Assembly (NCBI GenBank): GCA_014302835.1
Contig: CP060294.1
Coordinates: 1,860,001 to 1,924,000, forward strand
DNA: 64,000 nt
DNA from: Pedobacter sp. PAMC26386
GTDB taxonomy: Bacteria; Bacteroidota; Bacteroidia; Sphingobacteriales; Sphingobacteriaceae
Reading direction: 5' to 3'
The notes beneath the pieces are model-generated. The model had not been told where the DNA came from, searched no databases, and was given only the letters and a program-made list of their open reading frames with translations. This document shows, one piece after another, positions 55,562 to 64,000 of the stretch (position 1 is its first letter; each line of letters begins with the position of its first letter). A program made the translations under genes and the position numbers.

Positions 55562-56620
55562 ATGTCATCAACACACTTATATAACCACACAAAGCAATTT
55601 ATACTGGAAAACGGTAAAAAACTGCGTGGGTTACAAATCAGCTATCAGACTTTTGGAAAACTAAATACCAATAAAGATAACGTAATCTGGGCATGCCATG
55701 CTTTAACGGCAAATGCGGATGTATTAGACTGGTGGAAAGGTTTATTTGGAGAAAAAAACCTGTTTAACCCAGAAGAACACTTCATCATTTGCGCAACCGT
55801 CATTGGTTCTCATTATGGAAGTACAAATCCTTTGAGTGTTAACCCGGTAACAGGACATCCTTATTACTTGTCTTTCCCTGAGTTTACTGTCAGAGACCTG
55901 GTACGTGGTCATCAGTTACTTGCAGCACATTTGGGAATTAAAAAGATCCGCGTGTTAATTGGAGGGTCTTTAGGTGGGCAGCAGGCTTCTGAATGGGCTA
56001 TTACAGATGGAAGTAATATTGAGAACCTGATATTGGTTGCTACAAATGCTTTTCATTCTCCATGGGGAATTGCTTTTAATGAAAGTCAGCGACTTGCTAT
56101 TACTACCGATCGCACCTTTTATGCACAAAAACCTGATGGCGGCATGAAAGGATTGAAAGTCGCCAGGAGCATCGCATTACTTTCTTACCGTACCTATGAG
56201 GCTTATGGCACAACGCAACTGGAAAGTGTTAATGAAAAAACGGACGGATTCCGCGCTTCTTCTTATCAGAACTACCAGGGAGAGAAACTTTGCAAAAGAT
56301 ACAATGCTTATAGCTATTGGTATCTAAGTAAAGCAATGGATAGCCATAATGTAGGCAGAGGCAGAAAAAGTGTGATTGATGCTTTAAATTCTATTAAATC
56401 TAATACGCTGGTTATTGGAATTGAGAATGACTTTCTTTTTCCCTTAGTGGAACAGGAATTTTTAGCAAAATACATTCCCGGAGCAGAATTCCATAGTATC
56501 AACTCGGCTTATGGGCATGATGGATTTTTAATAGAAACAGACATACTGACTAATATCATAGGCAATTTTCTAAAGGAAAGTGTAAATAAAAAAATTATTA
56601 AACTGCATAAAACAGCATAA
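55562..56620 (+). CDS. metX: Homoserine O-acetyltransferase
   Basis: This 352-residue alpha/beta-hydrolase-fold acyltransferase has the nucleophile Ser in LIGGSLGGQQASEWA, VIGSHYGSTNPLSVNP near residue 80, an Asp in GIENDFLFP and the catalytic His in YGHDGFLIE. MetX acetylates homoserine with acetyl-CoA, giving the substrate of MetY encoded just before it. MetX-type enzymes can use either acetyl- or succinyl-CoA, so the acyl donor is inferred from the metY partner. The next gene starts at the following base after its stop. Confidence 0.94.
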   Translation: MSSTHLYNHTKQFILENGKKLRGLQISYQTFGKLNTNKDNVIWACHALTANADVLDWWKGLFGEKNLFNPEEHFIICATVIGSHYGSTNPLSVNPVTGHPYYLSFPEFTVRDLVRGHQLLAAHLGIKKIRVLIGGSLGGQQASEWAITDGSNIENLILVATNAFHSPWGIAFNESQRLAITTDRTFYAQKPDGGMKGLKVARSIALLSYRTYEAYGTTQLESVNEKTDGFRASSYQNYQGEKLCKRYNAYSYWYLSKAMDSHNVGRGRKSVIDALNSIKSNTLVIGIENDFLFPLVEQEFLAKYIPGAEFHSINSAYGHDGFLIETDILTNIIGNFLKESVNKKIIKLHKTA

Positions 56621-57865
56621 ATGAGTAAGAAACTTAAAATTGGAATATTCGGTTTTGGAGTTGTGGGACAGGGACTACATGACATCATCCGTGGCCAGGA
56701 TTTAAACCTGGAAATCATTAAAATAGCGATTAAAAATCCTAACAAAAAACGTAGTCTGGATGCCAGGCTTTTCACCACTAATCATGATGAGATTCTGGAT
56801 AACCCGGAAATCAATACGATTGTAGAATTGATTGATGATGCGGATGCAGCATTTGTCATTGCCAAAAAAGCATTGATTAATGGAAAACATGTAGTTTCTG
56901 CAAATAAAAAAATGATTGCCAATCATTTGGAAGAATTAGTAGAATTGCAAGCTAAATATGGCGCTTCTTTGCTTTATGAGGGTGCGGTATGCGGAAGTAT
57001 TCCGATTATCAGAAACCTGGAAGAGTATTATGATAATGAATTGCTGCATGGAATAAGTGGTATATTCAATGGTTCATCTAACTATATTCTGTCTAAAATC
57101 TTCAATGAAAACATGCCTTATGATGTGGCTTTGAAGCAAGCACAAGATCTTGGTTTTGCAGAAACTGATCCAATCATGGATGTGGGTGGATATGACCCTA
57201 AATTCAAACTAGCTATCGCTACCGCACATGCTTATGGACTGTTTATTAACCCGGATAAGATCTTAAATGTTGGTATCCAGAACTTATCGGAACAGGATAT
57301 TCAATATGCAAGAGAAAAAAATTATAAGATTAAACTGGTGCCTACTGCACGCAAAATAAGTACGAAACAAGTAGTAACTTATGTCTTGCCTAAATTTGTG
57401 AAGTCTGACGATTTCTTATTCAACGTAGAGAATGAGTACAATGGAGTTACTGTACAGGCTGCTTTTGCAGACAAACAGTTCTTTTTTGGAAAAGGTGCTG
57501 GCGGACATCCTACTGGTGCAGCCGTACTGTCTGACATTGCTGCATTGAGATATGGATATCGTTATGAGTACAAAAAATATCATCAGAAAAATGGGCTGAT
57601 TCATACTGACAATGTCAATATTGAAGTCTATCTAAGATATACACATGAGTATACTGTAGAAAAATTGAAAATTGAAAATATTGTTGAACGGTTTTCACGT
57701 AATGATTTCAAATATGTGATTGGTAGTGTAAGTCTGAAATCGCTGTTAGCAAATAAGGATTTACTAGTTCAAAAAGATGTTTTTATCGCACATACAGGGA
57801 AATTTACCTATACTGATAAACAGATCGAAGTCATCGCTGAAGAAGAAGCCCTGGTTATTAATTAA
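56621..57865 (+). CDS. hom: Homoserine dehydrogenase, monofunctional
   Basis: This 414-residue enzyme has the Rossmann start IGIFGFGVVGQGL, VVSANKKMIANH, LYEGAVCGSIPII and NGSSNYILSKIF, followed by the substrate-binding region DVGGYDPKFKLAIATAHA and ATGAAVLSDIAALRYGY-like features (GHPTGAAVLSD). It reduces aspartate semialdehyde to homoserine. There is no fused aspartate kinase. The C-terminal 60 residues do not show an obvious ACT domain, so threonine feedback may be absent. It follows metX with no gap, and a strong terminator closes the operon. Confidence 0.94.
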   Translation: MSKKLKIGIFGFGVVGQGLHDIIRGQDLNLEIIKIAIKNPNKKRSLDARLFTTNHDEILDNPEINTIVELIDDADAAFVIAKKALINGKHVVSANKKMIANHLEELVELQAKYGASLLYEGAVCGSIPIIRNLEEYYDNELLHGISGIFNGSSNYILSKIFNENMPYDVALKQAQDLGFAETDPIMDVGGYDPKFKLAIATAHAYGLFINPDKILNVGIQNLSEQDIQYAREKNYKIKLVPTARKISTKQVVTYVLPKFVKSDDFLFNVENEYNGVTVQAAFADKQFFFGKGAGGHPTGAAVLSDIAALRYGYRYEYKKYHQKNGLIHTDNVNIEVYLRYTHEYTVEKLKIENIVERFSRNDFKYVIGSVSLKSLLANKDLLVQKDVFIAHTGKFTYTDKQIEVIAEEEALVIN

Positions 57866-57884
57866 TTCTCCCGGGCATTAGTTT

Positions 57885-57930
57885 ACATAAAAAAAACCGT
57901 CTCTTAATTAAAAGACGGTTTTTTTTATGT
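57885..57930. terminator. Bidirectional terminator after hom
   Basis: ACATAAAAAAAACCGTCT at 57885-57902 pairs with AGACGGTTTTTTTTATGT at 57913-57930. It has A and T tracts on both sides and serves the met operon on the plus strand and the RNase gene on the minus strand. Confidence 0.9.
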
Positions 57931-57950
57931 TTTGACAAAATGATTCTTCT

Positions 57951-58352
57951 TTAGAATTTTGTAAAAGTTGCATAGTGATCACCAGTGTAATAACGACTAC
58001 CATCACTCCCGATTACAATTCGCTCCGCTCCTCTGTTCTGACCGCTTACTTTTGGGTTCACGTCATATTCTTTGTAAGCTACTCCACCAGGTAACAAACC
58101 TTCACGGTTTTGAAATACTGTTCCTCCTACATATCCTTGCGGAGCTTTTCCATTTTTAGCAACATAGTCAGCTACAGTATAGGCTTTTTGAGGAACTGTT
58201 GCCGCTACTGCTTTAGCATTAGTGCTTTTAGTCGTGTTAATCGTTACTTCTTGCAGTCTATTTACTACTGCTGGAATTGTGCTGTCCTTCGTGAAGGATG
58301 AAAATAGAATACCGAAGGTCAAAAGGGTCAGTAAAATTTTGATGTTTTTCAT
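57951..58352 (-). CDS. Secreted barnase/RNase Sa-like guanyl-specific ribonuclease
   Basis: This 133-residue protein has an N-terminal signal sequence (1 to about 20) and a C-terminal microbial RNase domain (PF00545, about 58-133). The domain follows barnase: VADYVAKNGKAPQGYVGG, FQNREGLLPG, Glu95 in YKEYDV (general base), Arg107 and Arg111 in NRGAERIV, and His126 in TGDHYATFTKF (general acid). It should cleave RNA after guanosine outside the cytoplasm. No barstar-like gene is next to it, which fits export. A nucleoside phosphorylase gene lies 140 bases upstream on the same strand, suggesting RNA scavenging. It might also serve as an antibacterial factor. Confidence 0.87.
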   Translation of the reverse strand: MKNIKILLTLLTFGILFSSFTKDSTIPAVVNRLQEVTINTTKSTNAKAVAATVPQKAYTVADYVAKNGKAPQGYVGGTVFQNREGLLPGGVAYKEYDVNPKVSGQNRGAERIVIGSDGSRYYTGDHYATFTKF

Positions 58353-58492
58353 TGGTTTTTTGTTTAATGGTTATTTATTTATGAATAGATAACCTAAATA
58401 TCAATGATTTAAATCAAAATTTTACGAATACGGCAAAACTTAATGAATTGTTTATAGTAAAAAAATATAGCCCTCAGGAAATTATCAGCTAA

Positions 58493-58807
58493 TTACCCGT
58501 AATAGCACAGATAGGCAACATCACTATCACAGATCACCTCAAATGAAGTGCCTGCCAAAACATTAAATTCATCCTGCGCCTTGTACTGCTGATAATCAGC
58601 ATCATGTAGTTTTACGCCCATACTACCGGATATGATGATCATCTTTTCTGGTGAAGATGCTGAAAATGTATAGGTTCCTTCTTTCATCACTCCTAGTGTG
58701 GCTTTACCTTTGGAAGTCTCCAGCCCCAGGCTTTGAACCTTACCATCAAAATAGACATTATGGGGCACTATCTCATTTACTGGAAAAGAATTAGTCAGGT
58801 TACTCAT
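58493..58807 (-). CDS. ppnP: Pyrimidine/purine nucleoside phosphorylase PpnP
   Basis: This 104-residue single-domain cupin matches PpnP (YaiE, PF06865): NVYFDGKVQSLGLE at the start, KATLGVMKEGTYTFS, the block PEKMIIISGSMGVKL and the end VAYLCYYG. The enzyme phosphorolyses many nucleosides to free base and ribose 1-phosphate in the cytoplasm. Length and motifs are intact. It lies upstream of the RNase gene on the same strand with a 140-base gap, so co-transcription is possible but not certain. Confidence 0.92.
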   Translation of the reverse strand: MSNLTNSFPVNEIVPHNVYFDGKVQSLGLETSKGKATLGVMKEGTYTFSASSPEKMIIISGSMGVKLHDADYQQYKAQDEFNVLAGTSFEVICDSDVAYLCYYG

Positions 58808-58855
58808 AGATTTTTAGGGATTAGGGTTAATCAAATATATCGACTATAATGGCGT

Positions 58856-59464
58856 TTACTTTGCCTGAACATCTTTTGACATACTATTGAGTTTATCCAA
58901 CAATTCCTTATCCCTCCTTTGTTCTGTCTGCTCATATTCTCTGGTAAAATCATCTGCACGAAAAAGTTTTGTTCTCCAGACAGAAGAGACATTATTTGTG
59001 TTATTATTTACACTTACATTTTCGGGAAAAGGTGTCGTTACATCATACATCCATGCATCAGGTATATATATTGCATTGTATACCAGAAAAGGACCCTTTA
59101 TTTCTTTGCCATTCCAGGAAATCACTTGTGTGGGCAGATAATTCTTTGCATCCGCTGAATAAACTGCCGTCCACAAAACATATTTTATGCCCAAAGGATT
59201 GATCAGGCCTCCTTTTTGCGATTCTTTTTCATCAATAGTGAATGACTCTGCATTACCATTATCGACGACTATCTGATGGCTGCCTGATGTAATTTTTATC
59301 TTTTTATATTCCAGTGGAGACAAATTAATAGTTGTATTCCCATCGAGCACTACTTTTAAGGGTTTACCAGAAGGATTATCTATATAAAACTTCTTTCCAG
59401 TATCAAATAAATCACAAGAAGATAGTAAGGTTACTAACAATAGTACAAGGACTGTATTTTTCAT
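58856..59464 (-). CDS. Lipoprotein of unknown function
   Basis: I do not recognise the family. The 202-residue protein has a lipoprotein signal peptide with lipobox LLSSC (Cys17), followed by a short beta-rich region (FYIDNPSGKPLKVVLDGN, KIKITSGSHQIVVDNG) that looks like a small sandwich. The C-terminal tail is charged and helical (EYEQTEQRRDKELLDKLNSM). It is probably anchored in the outer or inner membrane. It stands 48 bases upstream of ppnP on the same strand. Intact and likely real because of the clean lipobox. Confidence 0.72.
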   Translation of the reverse strand: MKNTVLVLLLVTLLSSCDLFDTGKKFYIDNPSGKPLKVVLDGNTTINLSPLEYKKIKITSGSHQIVVDNGNAESFTIDEKESQKGGLINPLGIKYVLWTAVYSADAKNYLPTQVISWNGKEIKGPFLVYNAIYIPDAWMYDVTTPFPENVSVNNNTNNVSSVWRTKLFRADDFTREYEQTEQRRDKELLDKLNSMSKDVQAK

Positions 59465-59676
59465 ATTTTATTTATTTCTAAGCTTATTTTGAGTGATTAT
59501 TTATCTTGCATAACATAAAAAATATCTTAAGGAAATATAATAATTAAAAATGTTTCCAACCAAATATTTAACAATAAACAGCTTCGCACCAGCTCCCTGT
59601 AAAATCACCTTTTACCTTTACTCCATCCCCCCTTCCTATTCAGGTTATTTGCGTAAATTGCCAGGCAATACCAATT

Positions 59677-60558
59677 ATGATTATAGAAGATAATTTATAC
59701 GGCAAGTTTAGTGTTTCGGCCCTTATTGAAGAACTACTTAAGTCTAAGGCTTTGGAAAGACTTAAAGGAATACATCAGGGTGGTGGAATATTTCTGGTCA
59801 ATCCAGAATTAACACTAACAAGACATGAACATTCTGTGGGGGTAATGCTATTGATCAGCCTTCTGGGAGGAACTGAAATAGAACAGGTTGCAGGATTACT
59901 CCATGACATCTCACATACTGCATTTTCTCATGTTGCAGACTATATTTTTGAGCATCCTCAGGAAGACTATCATGAAGAAATTTACCATAGAATTTTAGAG
60001 GAATCTGAGATTCCGGAGATATTGGCCCGCCATGGCTATGCCCTAAGTGATTTGACAGGCAAAGACTTTAATATTCTCGAACAACCACTTCCCAATCTTT
60101 GTGCAGACCGGATTGATTATGCCCTTAGAGATTTGTTTTATGCTGGTTTTATCAGCATGAAAGAAGTAAAGGATTTTATTTCGACCATGATTATTAACGA
60201 AGGAAGAATAATGATGAGTTCCGTACAAAGAGCACGATGGTTCAGGAATAAATATGAAATTCTAAACAAGGACTATTTTGGCAAGAAGGAACATCTTTAT
60301 GCAAATGAAAAGCTGACTGAGATTCTTAAATATCTATTAGCTAAAAAGGTGATTACCCAAAGTGATTTCGAAAGAGATGATGTTCAGTTGCTCAGCCTGA
60401 TAGAAGGTAATCCAACCGGAAAAAAGCGTATTGATGAAATCAAAAGATTCAAGGATTATGAAGAGTATATTCCTGGATTCACCTTAAAACCACGGGTAAT
60501 AGATCCTGAACTTTTTATTGACAAAAAGTACTCCAGACTTAGTGAGTTTAAGTCGTAA
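59677..60558 (+). CDS. HD-domain phosphohydrolase
   Basis: This 293-residue protein has the HD metal site distributed as RHEHSVGVMLL (first His), VAGLLHDISHTAFSHV (HD pair), and a later Asp in LCADRIDYALRD. The form RLKGIHQGGGIFLVNPELT-like start and the CADRIDYALRD motif resemble HD proteins related to dNTPase/SAMHD-like enzymes. It may hydrolyse a nucleotide substrate or cyclic nucleotide, but which cannot be told by eye. It is monocistronic, with an AT-rich upstream region of about 200 bases. Confidence 0.87.
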   Translation: MIIEDNLYGKFSVSALIEELLKSKALERLKGIHQGGGIFLVNPELTLTRHEHSVGVMLLISLLGGTEIEQVAGLLHDISHTAFSHVADYIFEHPQEDYHEEIYHRILEESEIPEILARHGYALSDLTGKDFNILEQPLPNLCADRIDYALRDLFYAGFISMKEVKDFISTMIINEGRIMMSSVQRARWFRNKYEILNKDYFGKKEHLYANEKLTEILKYLLAKKVITQSDFERDDVQLLSLIEGNPTGKKRIDEIKRFKDYEEYIPGFTLKPRVIDPELFIDKKYSRLSEFKS

Positions 60559-60670
60559 ACATTTTTTTTCTAGATTCTTATACAAAGTAGTACTGTTTTA
60601 ATACATGATCACTGCAACTATATTGCAATGATTATATATTAGTAATACTATAAACAGTTATGATCAATCT

Positions 60671-62056
60671 ATGAAAAATTCTTTATTTCCAATCTGCTGT
60701 TCACTACTCGCTGTCGTCTTCTCAAGCGGGTGTAAGAACAATCAATTATCACCTGAAATCAGTCGAACCGGAATTCACACACAGGGTTCTGCCAATGACA
60801 ACCAAAGTATTGAAGATTACTTCAAAGCAAGTTTTCAAGGCACACCATCTCTTACCATTAATCTCAGTAACAATGGGACTATTAACCTCGCTGATGTTAA
60901 AAAATCAAGCGATAGTATCTGGGGAATATGGTCACGGACCTTTTCATCTCAATATGGAACATTACCGAGCCTTCAGGATCAGGCAGCTACAAAGATGACT
61001 GTAAATTCCTGGAATGACCTGCCAGCTGTAGGCGGTGGTTATCCTTTAAATTTTTATTTAATGAGTAAAGGTGATATACCAGCCCAGGGATACCCGTTAT
61101 TCATAAGTCTTCACGGTTCCGGGGAAAGATCAGCTGAATTTGCAGCTACACTCAGCTGGAATAAGCGTTTCAAAGACAGCCCTTCTGCTTATTTTATTCC
61201 TAATATACCTACCGAAACACGTTATCGCTGGTACCAGGTTGAAAAGCAATATGCTTATGAAAAATTAATCAAACAAGCCTATATTTCAGGGAATGCAGAT
61301 CCTAATAAAATATATTTTACCGGGATATCAGAGGGAGGCTATGGTTCACAAAGATTAGGCGCATTTTACGCAGATTATCTGGCAGGTGCCGGCCCAACTG
61401 CAGGAGGAGAACCACTGGAAAATGCTCCTCCATTAAACTATAGGAATATTGCTTTTGCCTTTGAAACTGGTGCATTGGACACTGGCTTTGGCAGAAACAC
61501 TAATACACAACTTGCTAAAGACAAATTCGATCAGCTTGAGGCTGCTTCTCCGGGTGAATTCGTTCATCAAATCAATCTTCAGCCAGGTAAAACACATGGA
61601 ACAGTAGATTATACCATAGTAACACCGTGGTTAGTTAAGCATACCAGAAACCCCTATCCAAAACACGTATCATGGGTTGACTTCCCAATGGACGGCCAAT
61701 ACCGAAAAGGATTCTATAACATCGCTGTAGATGAATTACCAGATGTGGCAAACGGCTCGACCTACGATAGAGTAATTTTTGATCTTATAATCGATGCAAC
61801 AAATAATAAGATCACACTGGATGCCAAAGCCTCAAATGCCGCTGGTACGGATACGAAAGCCGTGACTAAAGGTAAAATAACCATTTTCCTAAATGCACAG
61901 CTGGCTGACCTTTCAAAGGTGGTTGCCGTGACTTACAAAGGTAAAGAAGTCTTTAATGCTAAAATAACACCTAATCTCTCCAATTTAGTAAGGAGCTGTG
62001 CTTTATTCGGAGATCCGACCAGACTATATCCAGCAAGCATTACAGTAAACTTATAA
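60671..62056 (+). CDS. Secreted lipoprotein esterase (alpha/beta hydrolase)
   Basis: This 461-residue protein has a lipobox FSSGC (Cys21). An alpha/beta-hydrolase domain (about 125-330) has PLFISLHGSGERSAEF (oxyanion region), the nucleophile Ser in FTGISEGGYGSQ, and a His in GKTHGTVDY. A C-terminal beta domain (about 345-460) has VDFPMDGQYRKGFYN. The nucleophile motif G-x-S-E-G-G is close to that of PHB-depolymerase-like and feruloyl-esterase-like secreted hydrolases. The substrate is probably an ester of a polymer or glycan, but this is not established. A bidirectional terminator follows. Confidence 0.83.
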   Translation: MKNSLFPICCSLLAVVFSSGCKNNQLSPEISRTGIHTQGSANDNQSIEDYFKASFQGTPSLTINLSNNGTINLADVKKSSDSIWGIWSRTFSSQYGTLPSLQDQAATKMTVNSWNDLPAVGGGYPLNFYLMSKGDIPAQGYPLFISLHGSGERSAEFAATLSWNKRFKDSPSAYFIPNIPTETRYRWYQVEKQYAYEKLIKQAYISGNADPNKIYFTGISEGGYGSQRLGAFYADYLAGAGPTAGGEPLENAPPLNYRNIAFAFETGALDTGFGRNTNTQLAKDKFDQLEAASPGEFVHQINLQPGKTHGTVDYTIVTPWLVKHTRNPYPKHVSWVDFPMDGQYRKGFYNIAVDELPDVANGSTYDRVIFDLIIDATNNKITLDAKASNAAGTDTKAVTKGKITIFLNAQLADLSKVVAVTYKGKEVFNAKITPNLSNLVRSCALFGDPTRLYPASITVNL

Positions 62057-62105
62057 TCTAAACTCCCTGAAACAGGCTGAATATTTCTATACCGGCATAA
62101 ATGCA

Positions 62106-62139
62106 AAAAGGGGTATCCAAAAAATCGGATACCCCTTTT
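62106..62139. terminator. Bidirectional Rho-independent terminator
   Basis: AAAAGGGGTATCC at 62106-62118 pairs perfectly with GGATACCCCTTTT at 62127-62139, with A and T tracts on both sides. It separates the convergent esterase and E2 genes. Confidence 0.9.
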
Positions 62140-62163
62140 ACAATATATTTCCTTATTTCGGAA

Positions 62164-63525
62164 TTAGATCTCTCTGTTGATATCCCAGTTTTCAAGATAA
62201 TCAGCTACCCGGCGAACAAAAGTTCCACCAAGAGCTCCATTAACAACTCTGTGATCGTATGACAACGAAAGGAACATCATGTGACGGATTGCAATCACAT
62301 CACCGTATTCGGTCTCCAGAACTGCTGGTTTCTTCTTAATCGCCCCTACTGCAAGAATTGCTACCTGCGGCTGGTTGATAATAGGTGTGCCCATTACATT
62401 CCCGAATGAACCAACGTTGGTCAATGTAAACGTACCATTTTGTGTTTCATCTGGCTTCAGTTTAGAAGCCCTGGCACGGTTAGCTAAGTCATTTACAGAT
62501 TTTGTCAAACCTACCAGGTTCAGCTGATCTGCATTTTTAATTACAGGAACGATCAGGTTTCCGCTAGGTAAAGCTGCTGCCATACCAATATTGATATCTT
62601 TCTTTTTGATGATCTTAGTTCCGTTAACCGAAACATTGATCATTGGAAAATCTTTGATTGCTTTAGTAACAGCTTCAATAAAGATTGGCGTAAAAGTGAT
62701 TTTTTCGTTCTCTCTCTTTTCGAAATTTTTCTTTACTTTCTCTCTCCACAAAACCATGTTGGTCACATCAGCTTCCACAAATGAAGTCACGTGAGCAGAG
62801 GTTTGCTTACTCATTACCATATGGTCAGCGATGAGTTTACCCATGCGGTCCATCTCAATGATTTCGTCAGTACCACTTATACTAACTACTGGTTGAGCAT
62901 TATTTGATTTTGCAACTGGCGCAGGTATATGATTTATTGTTGTTTCTTTGCTTACTACAGGTTGACTTTGAGCACGGTCAGCAGCAATTGCTCCAGTGCT
63001 TTTACGGCCATTCTGGATGTAGTTTAACAGATCATCCTTAGTTAGACGGCCATCTGCACCACTTCCGGTAATCTGATCCAGCTCAGCAACGCTAATCTGT
63101 TCCTGAGTAGCTATATTTTTAACTAAAGGAGAATAAAAACGCTCTGATTCGCTTGCCTTTCCAGAATTTACTCCTGTATCATTTAACTGTTCTGTCCCAG
63201 GAATAATTGCAGCTGCCTCAACTACCGGAGTCTGTTCAGCAATAACTGGTTTTTCTACAGTATCAGCAGATTTAATTTCAGCAGCATCAGTTTCAATCAG
63301 TGCAATTACAGCTCCAACCTGAACAACATCATCTTCTTTATATAATTGTTTAATCAGTTTTCCTGCCACTGGCGATGGAACTTCTGAGTCTACTTTATCT
63401 GTCGCGATTTCTAACAGGGTATCATCCAAACTGATCATATCACCAGGTTGTTTTAACCACTTGATGACGGTTGCTTCTGCAACACTTTCTCCCATTTTAG
63501 GTAATAATAATTCGTATTGTGCCAT
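62164..63525 (-). CDS. Dihydrolipoamide acyltransferase (E2) of a 2-oxo-acid dehydrogenase complex
   Basis: This 453-residue E2 has an N-terminal lipoyl domain with the lipoylated Lys44 in EIATDKVDSEVPSP. A flexible linker follows, then a peripheral subunit-binding domain (about 130-170) with SPLVKNIATQEQIS and GSGADGRLTKDDLL. The C-terminal acyltransferase core (about 215-453) has the catalytic His in LSYDHRVVNGALGG. The core transfers the acyl group from lipoyl to CoA. The form resembles branched-chain or pyruvate-type E2 of Bacteroidota; which 2-oxo acid is used cannot be told here. E1 and E3 are not adjacent in the window. Confidence 0.92.
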   Translation of the reverse strand: MAQYELLLPKMGESVAEATVIKWLKQPGDMISLDDTLLEIATDKVDSEVPSPVAGKLIKQLYKEDDVVQVGAVIALIETDAAEIKSADTVEKPVIAEQTPVVEAAAIIPGTEQLNDTGVNSGKASESERFYSPLVKNIATQEQISVAELDQITGSGADGRLTKDDLLNYIQNGRKSTGAIAADRAQSQPVVSKETTINHIPAPVAKSNNAQPVVSISGTDEIIEMDRMGKLIADHMVMSKQTSAHVTSFVEADVTNMVLWREKVKKNFEKRENEKITFTPIFIEAVTKAIKDFPMINVSVNGTKIIKKKDINIGMAAALPSGNLIVPVIKNADQLNLVGLTKSVNDLANRARASKLKPDETQNGTFTLTNVGSFGNVMGTPIINQPQVAILAVGAIKKKPAVLETEYGDVIAIRHMMFLSLSYDHRVVNGALGGTFVRRVADYLENWDINREI

Positions 63526-63583
63526 TTAGTTTACAGTAAATTTGGTATTTCCTATCGAATACAAAAGTAAGGCTTTTTTGCAG

Positions 63584-64000
63584 TTAATTGTTATCTTCTT
63601 TCAGCAGATTCAAAATCATTGTGAGTGCAGCTATAGCTGACCGCTCTATATTCTGTGCTCTTTTACTTCCAAAGTTGAATAGTTTAGCCACTACCCTATT
63701 CTTGTTTGCTACTGCTATCCAGACAGTTCCGACTGGTTTATCAGTTGTACCACCATCCGGTCCGGCAATACCACTTACTGCTACACTATAGTCAGTTTTA
63801 AAATAAGTAATTGCACCTGATGCCATTTCTTTTACAGTTTGCTCACTAACTGCACCATATTTTGCAAGTGTATCGGCTTTAACTCCTAAAATTGATTGCT
63901 TCAATTCATAAGAATAAGCGACTGCGCCACCTGCAAAAACAGAAGAACAGCCTGGATGTTGTGTAATCAGCTGTGCAATATATCCGCCAGTACAACTTTC
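63584..64000 (-). CDS. CinA C-terminal (PncC) nicotinamide-nucleotide amidase, 5' end outside the window
   Basis: The visible 138 residues, entering from the right edge, begin ESCTGGYIAQLITQHPG (the active-site ESCTGG motif of the CinA C-terminal domain). They continue with FAGGAVAYSYELKQSILGV, VAVSGIAGPDGGTTDKPVGTVW and a helical end. This domain deamidates NMN to nicotinate mononucleotide in pyridine-nucleotide recycling. A TTG start at 63904 would lose the active site, so the gene continues beyond the window. Whether it is a full CinA with an N-terminal domain or a stand-alone PncC cannot be seen. Confidence 0.9.
   Translation of the reverse strand, partial: ESCTGGYIAQLITQHPGCSSVFAGGAVAYSYELKQSILGVKADTLAKYGAVSEQTVKEMASGAITYFKTDYSVAVSGIAGPDGGTTDKPVGTVWIAVANKNRVVAKLFNFGSKRAQNIERSAIAALTMILNLLKEDNN

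Overview
The window looks like a chromosomal segment of a Bacteroidota bacterium of the family Sphingobacteriaceae, most likely Pedobacter or a close relative. This is inferred from protein families and signals, not from a marker gene. The clues are secreted proteins whose signal peptides end in AQ, Bacteroidota families (GLPGLI-like, DUF6266-like, head-GIN lipoprotein, lipocalin-like lipoprotein), A-rich leaders in place of Shine-Dalgarno sites, a promoter of the TTTG-N19-TAnnTTTG type, LytS/LytTR and 7TM-DISM signalling, and menaquinone synthesis by the futalosine route. I saw no tRNA, rRNA, transposase, phage gene or CRISPR array. The window cuts a gene at each end.

Layout. 1-5.8 kb: a secreted unknown, an SDR reductase with a Crp/Fnr-type regulator, a Vat-like acetyltransferase, and an EamA exporter facing a MocR-type regulator across a four-site operator. 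5.8-16 kb: an outer-membrane barrel, a LytS/LytTR two-component pair, small metabolic enzymes (PhyH-like dioxygenase, NudK-type Nudix hydrolase, HAD, VOC, methyltransferase) and free-methionine-(R)-sulfoxide reductase. 16-22.4 kb: a 7TM-DISM histidine kinase and a class Ib ribonucleotide reductase operon nrdH-nrdI-nrdE-nrdF. 22.6-31.5 kb: a GLPGLI-like protein, a lipoprotein lipase, a LutA-like protein, a head-GIN lipoprotein, RecQ, an HI0933 flavoprotein and purK-purE. 31.7-39.4 kb: an esterase/PA14 protein, a DUF4337-like membrane protein, a decayed gene with a nonsense codon and a frameshift, YqgE, then pdxH, a 3-hydroxybutyryl-CoA dehydrogenase, ruvB and a GNAT-nitrilase fusion. 39.5-52 kb: a WG-repeat lipoprotein, QueG, an M1 peptidase, a DnaQ-like exonuclease, an NlpC/P60 peptidase, MutS, the menaquinone cluster mqnE-phosphatase-mqnA, and Idi. 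52-58 kb: a sulfur amino-acid region with a gamma-synthase/lyase-type PLP enzyme, then a strong promoter, a SAM-I riboswitch, a 32-codon leader ORF ending in Met-Cys-Cys-Cys, and metY-metX-hom. 58-64 kb: a barnase-like secreted RNase, PpnP, an unknown lipoprotein, an HD hydrolase, a lipoprotein esterase, a dihydrolipoamide acyltransferase and a truncated CinA/PncC gene.

The most interesting signal is the leader of metY-metX-hom (53798-54241). A SAM-I aptamer is followed by a short ORF whose three consecutive Cys codons overlap an RNA segment with two mutually exclusive downstream partners, which suggests dual SAM and cysteine sensing. Other points of note are the four-site MocR operator, a perfect palindrome next to the Crp/Fnr-type gene, two related families of intergenic repeats, a pseudogene visible only when frames are joined, and a barnase-type RNase with no barstar nearby.
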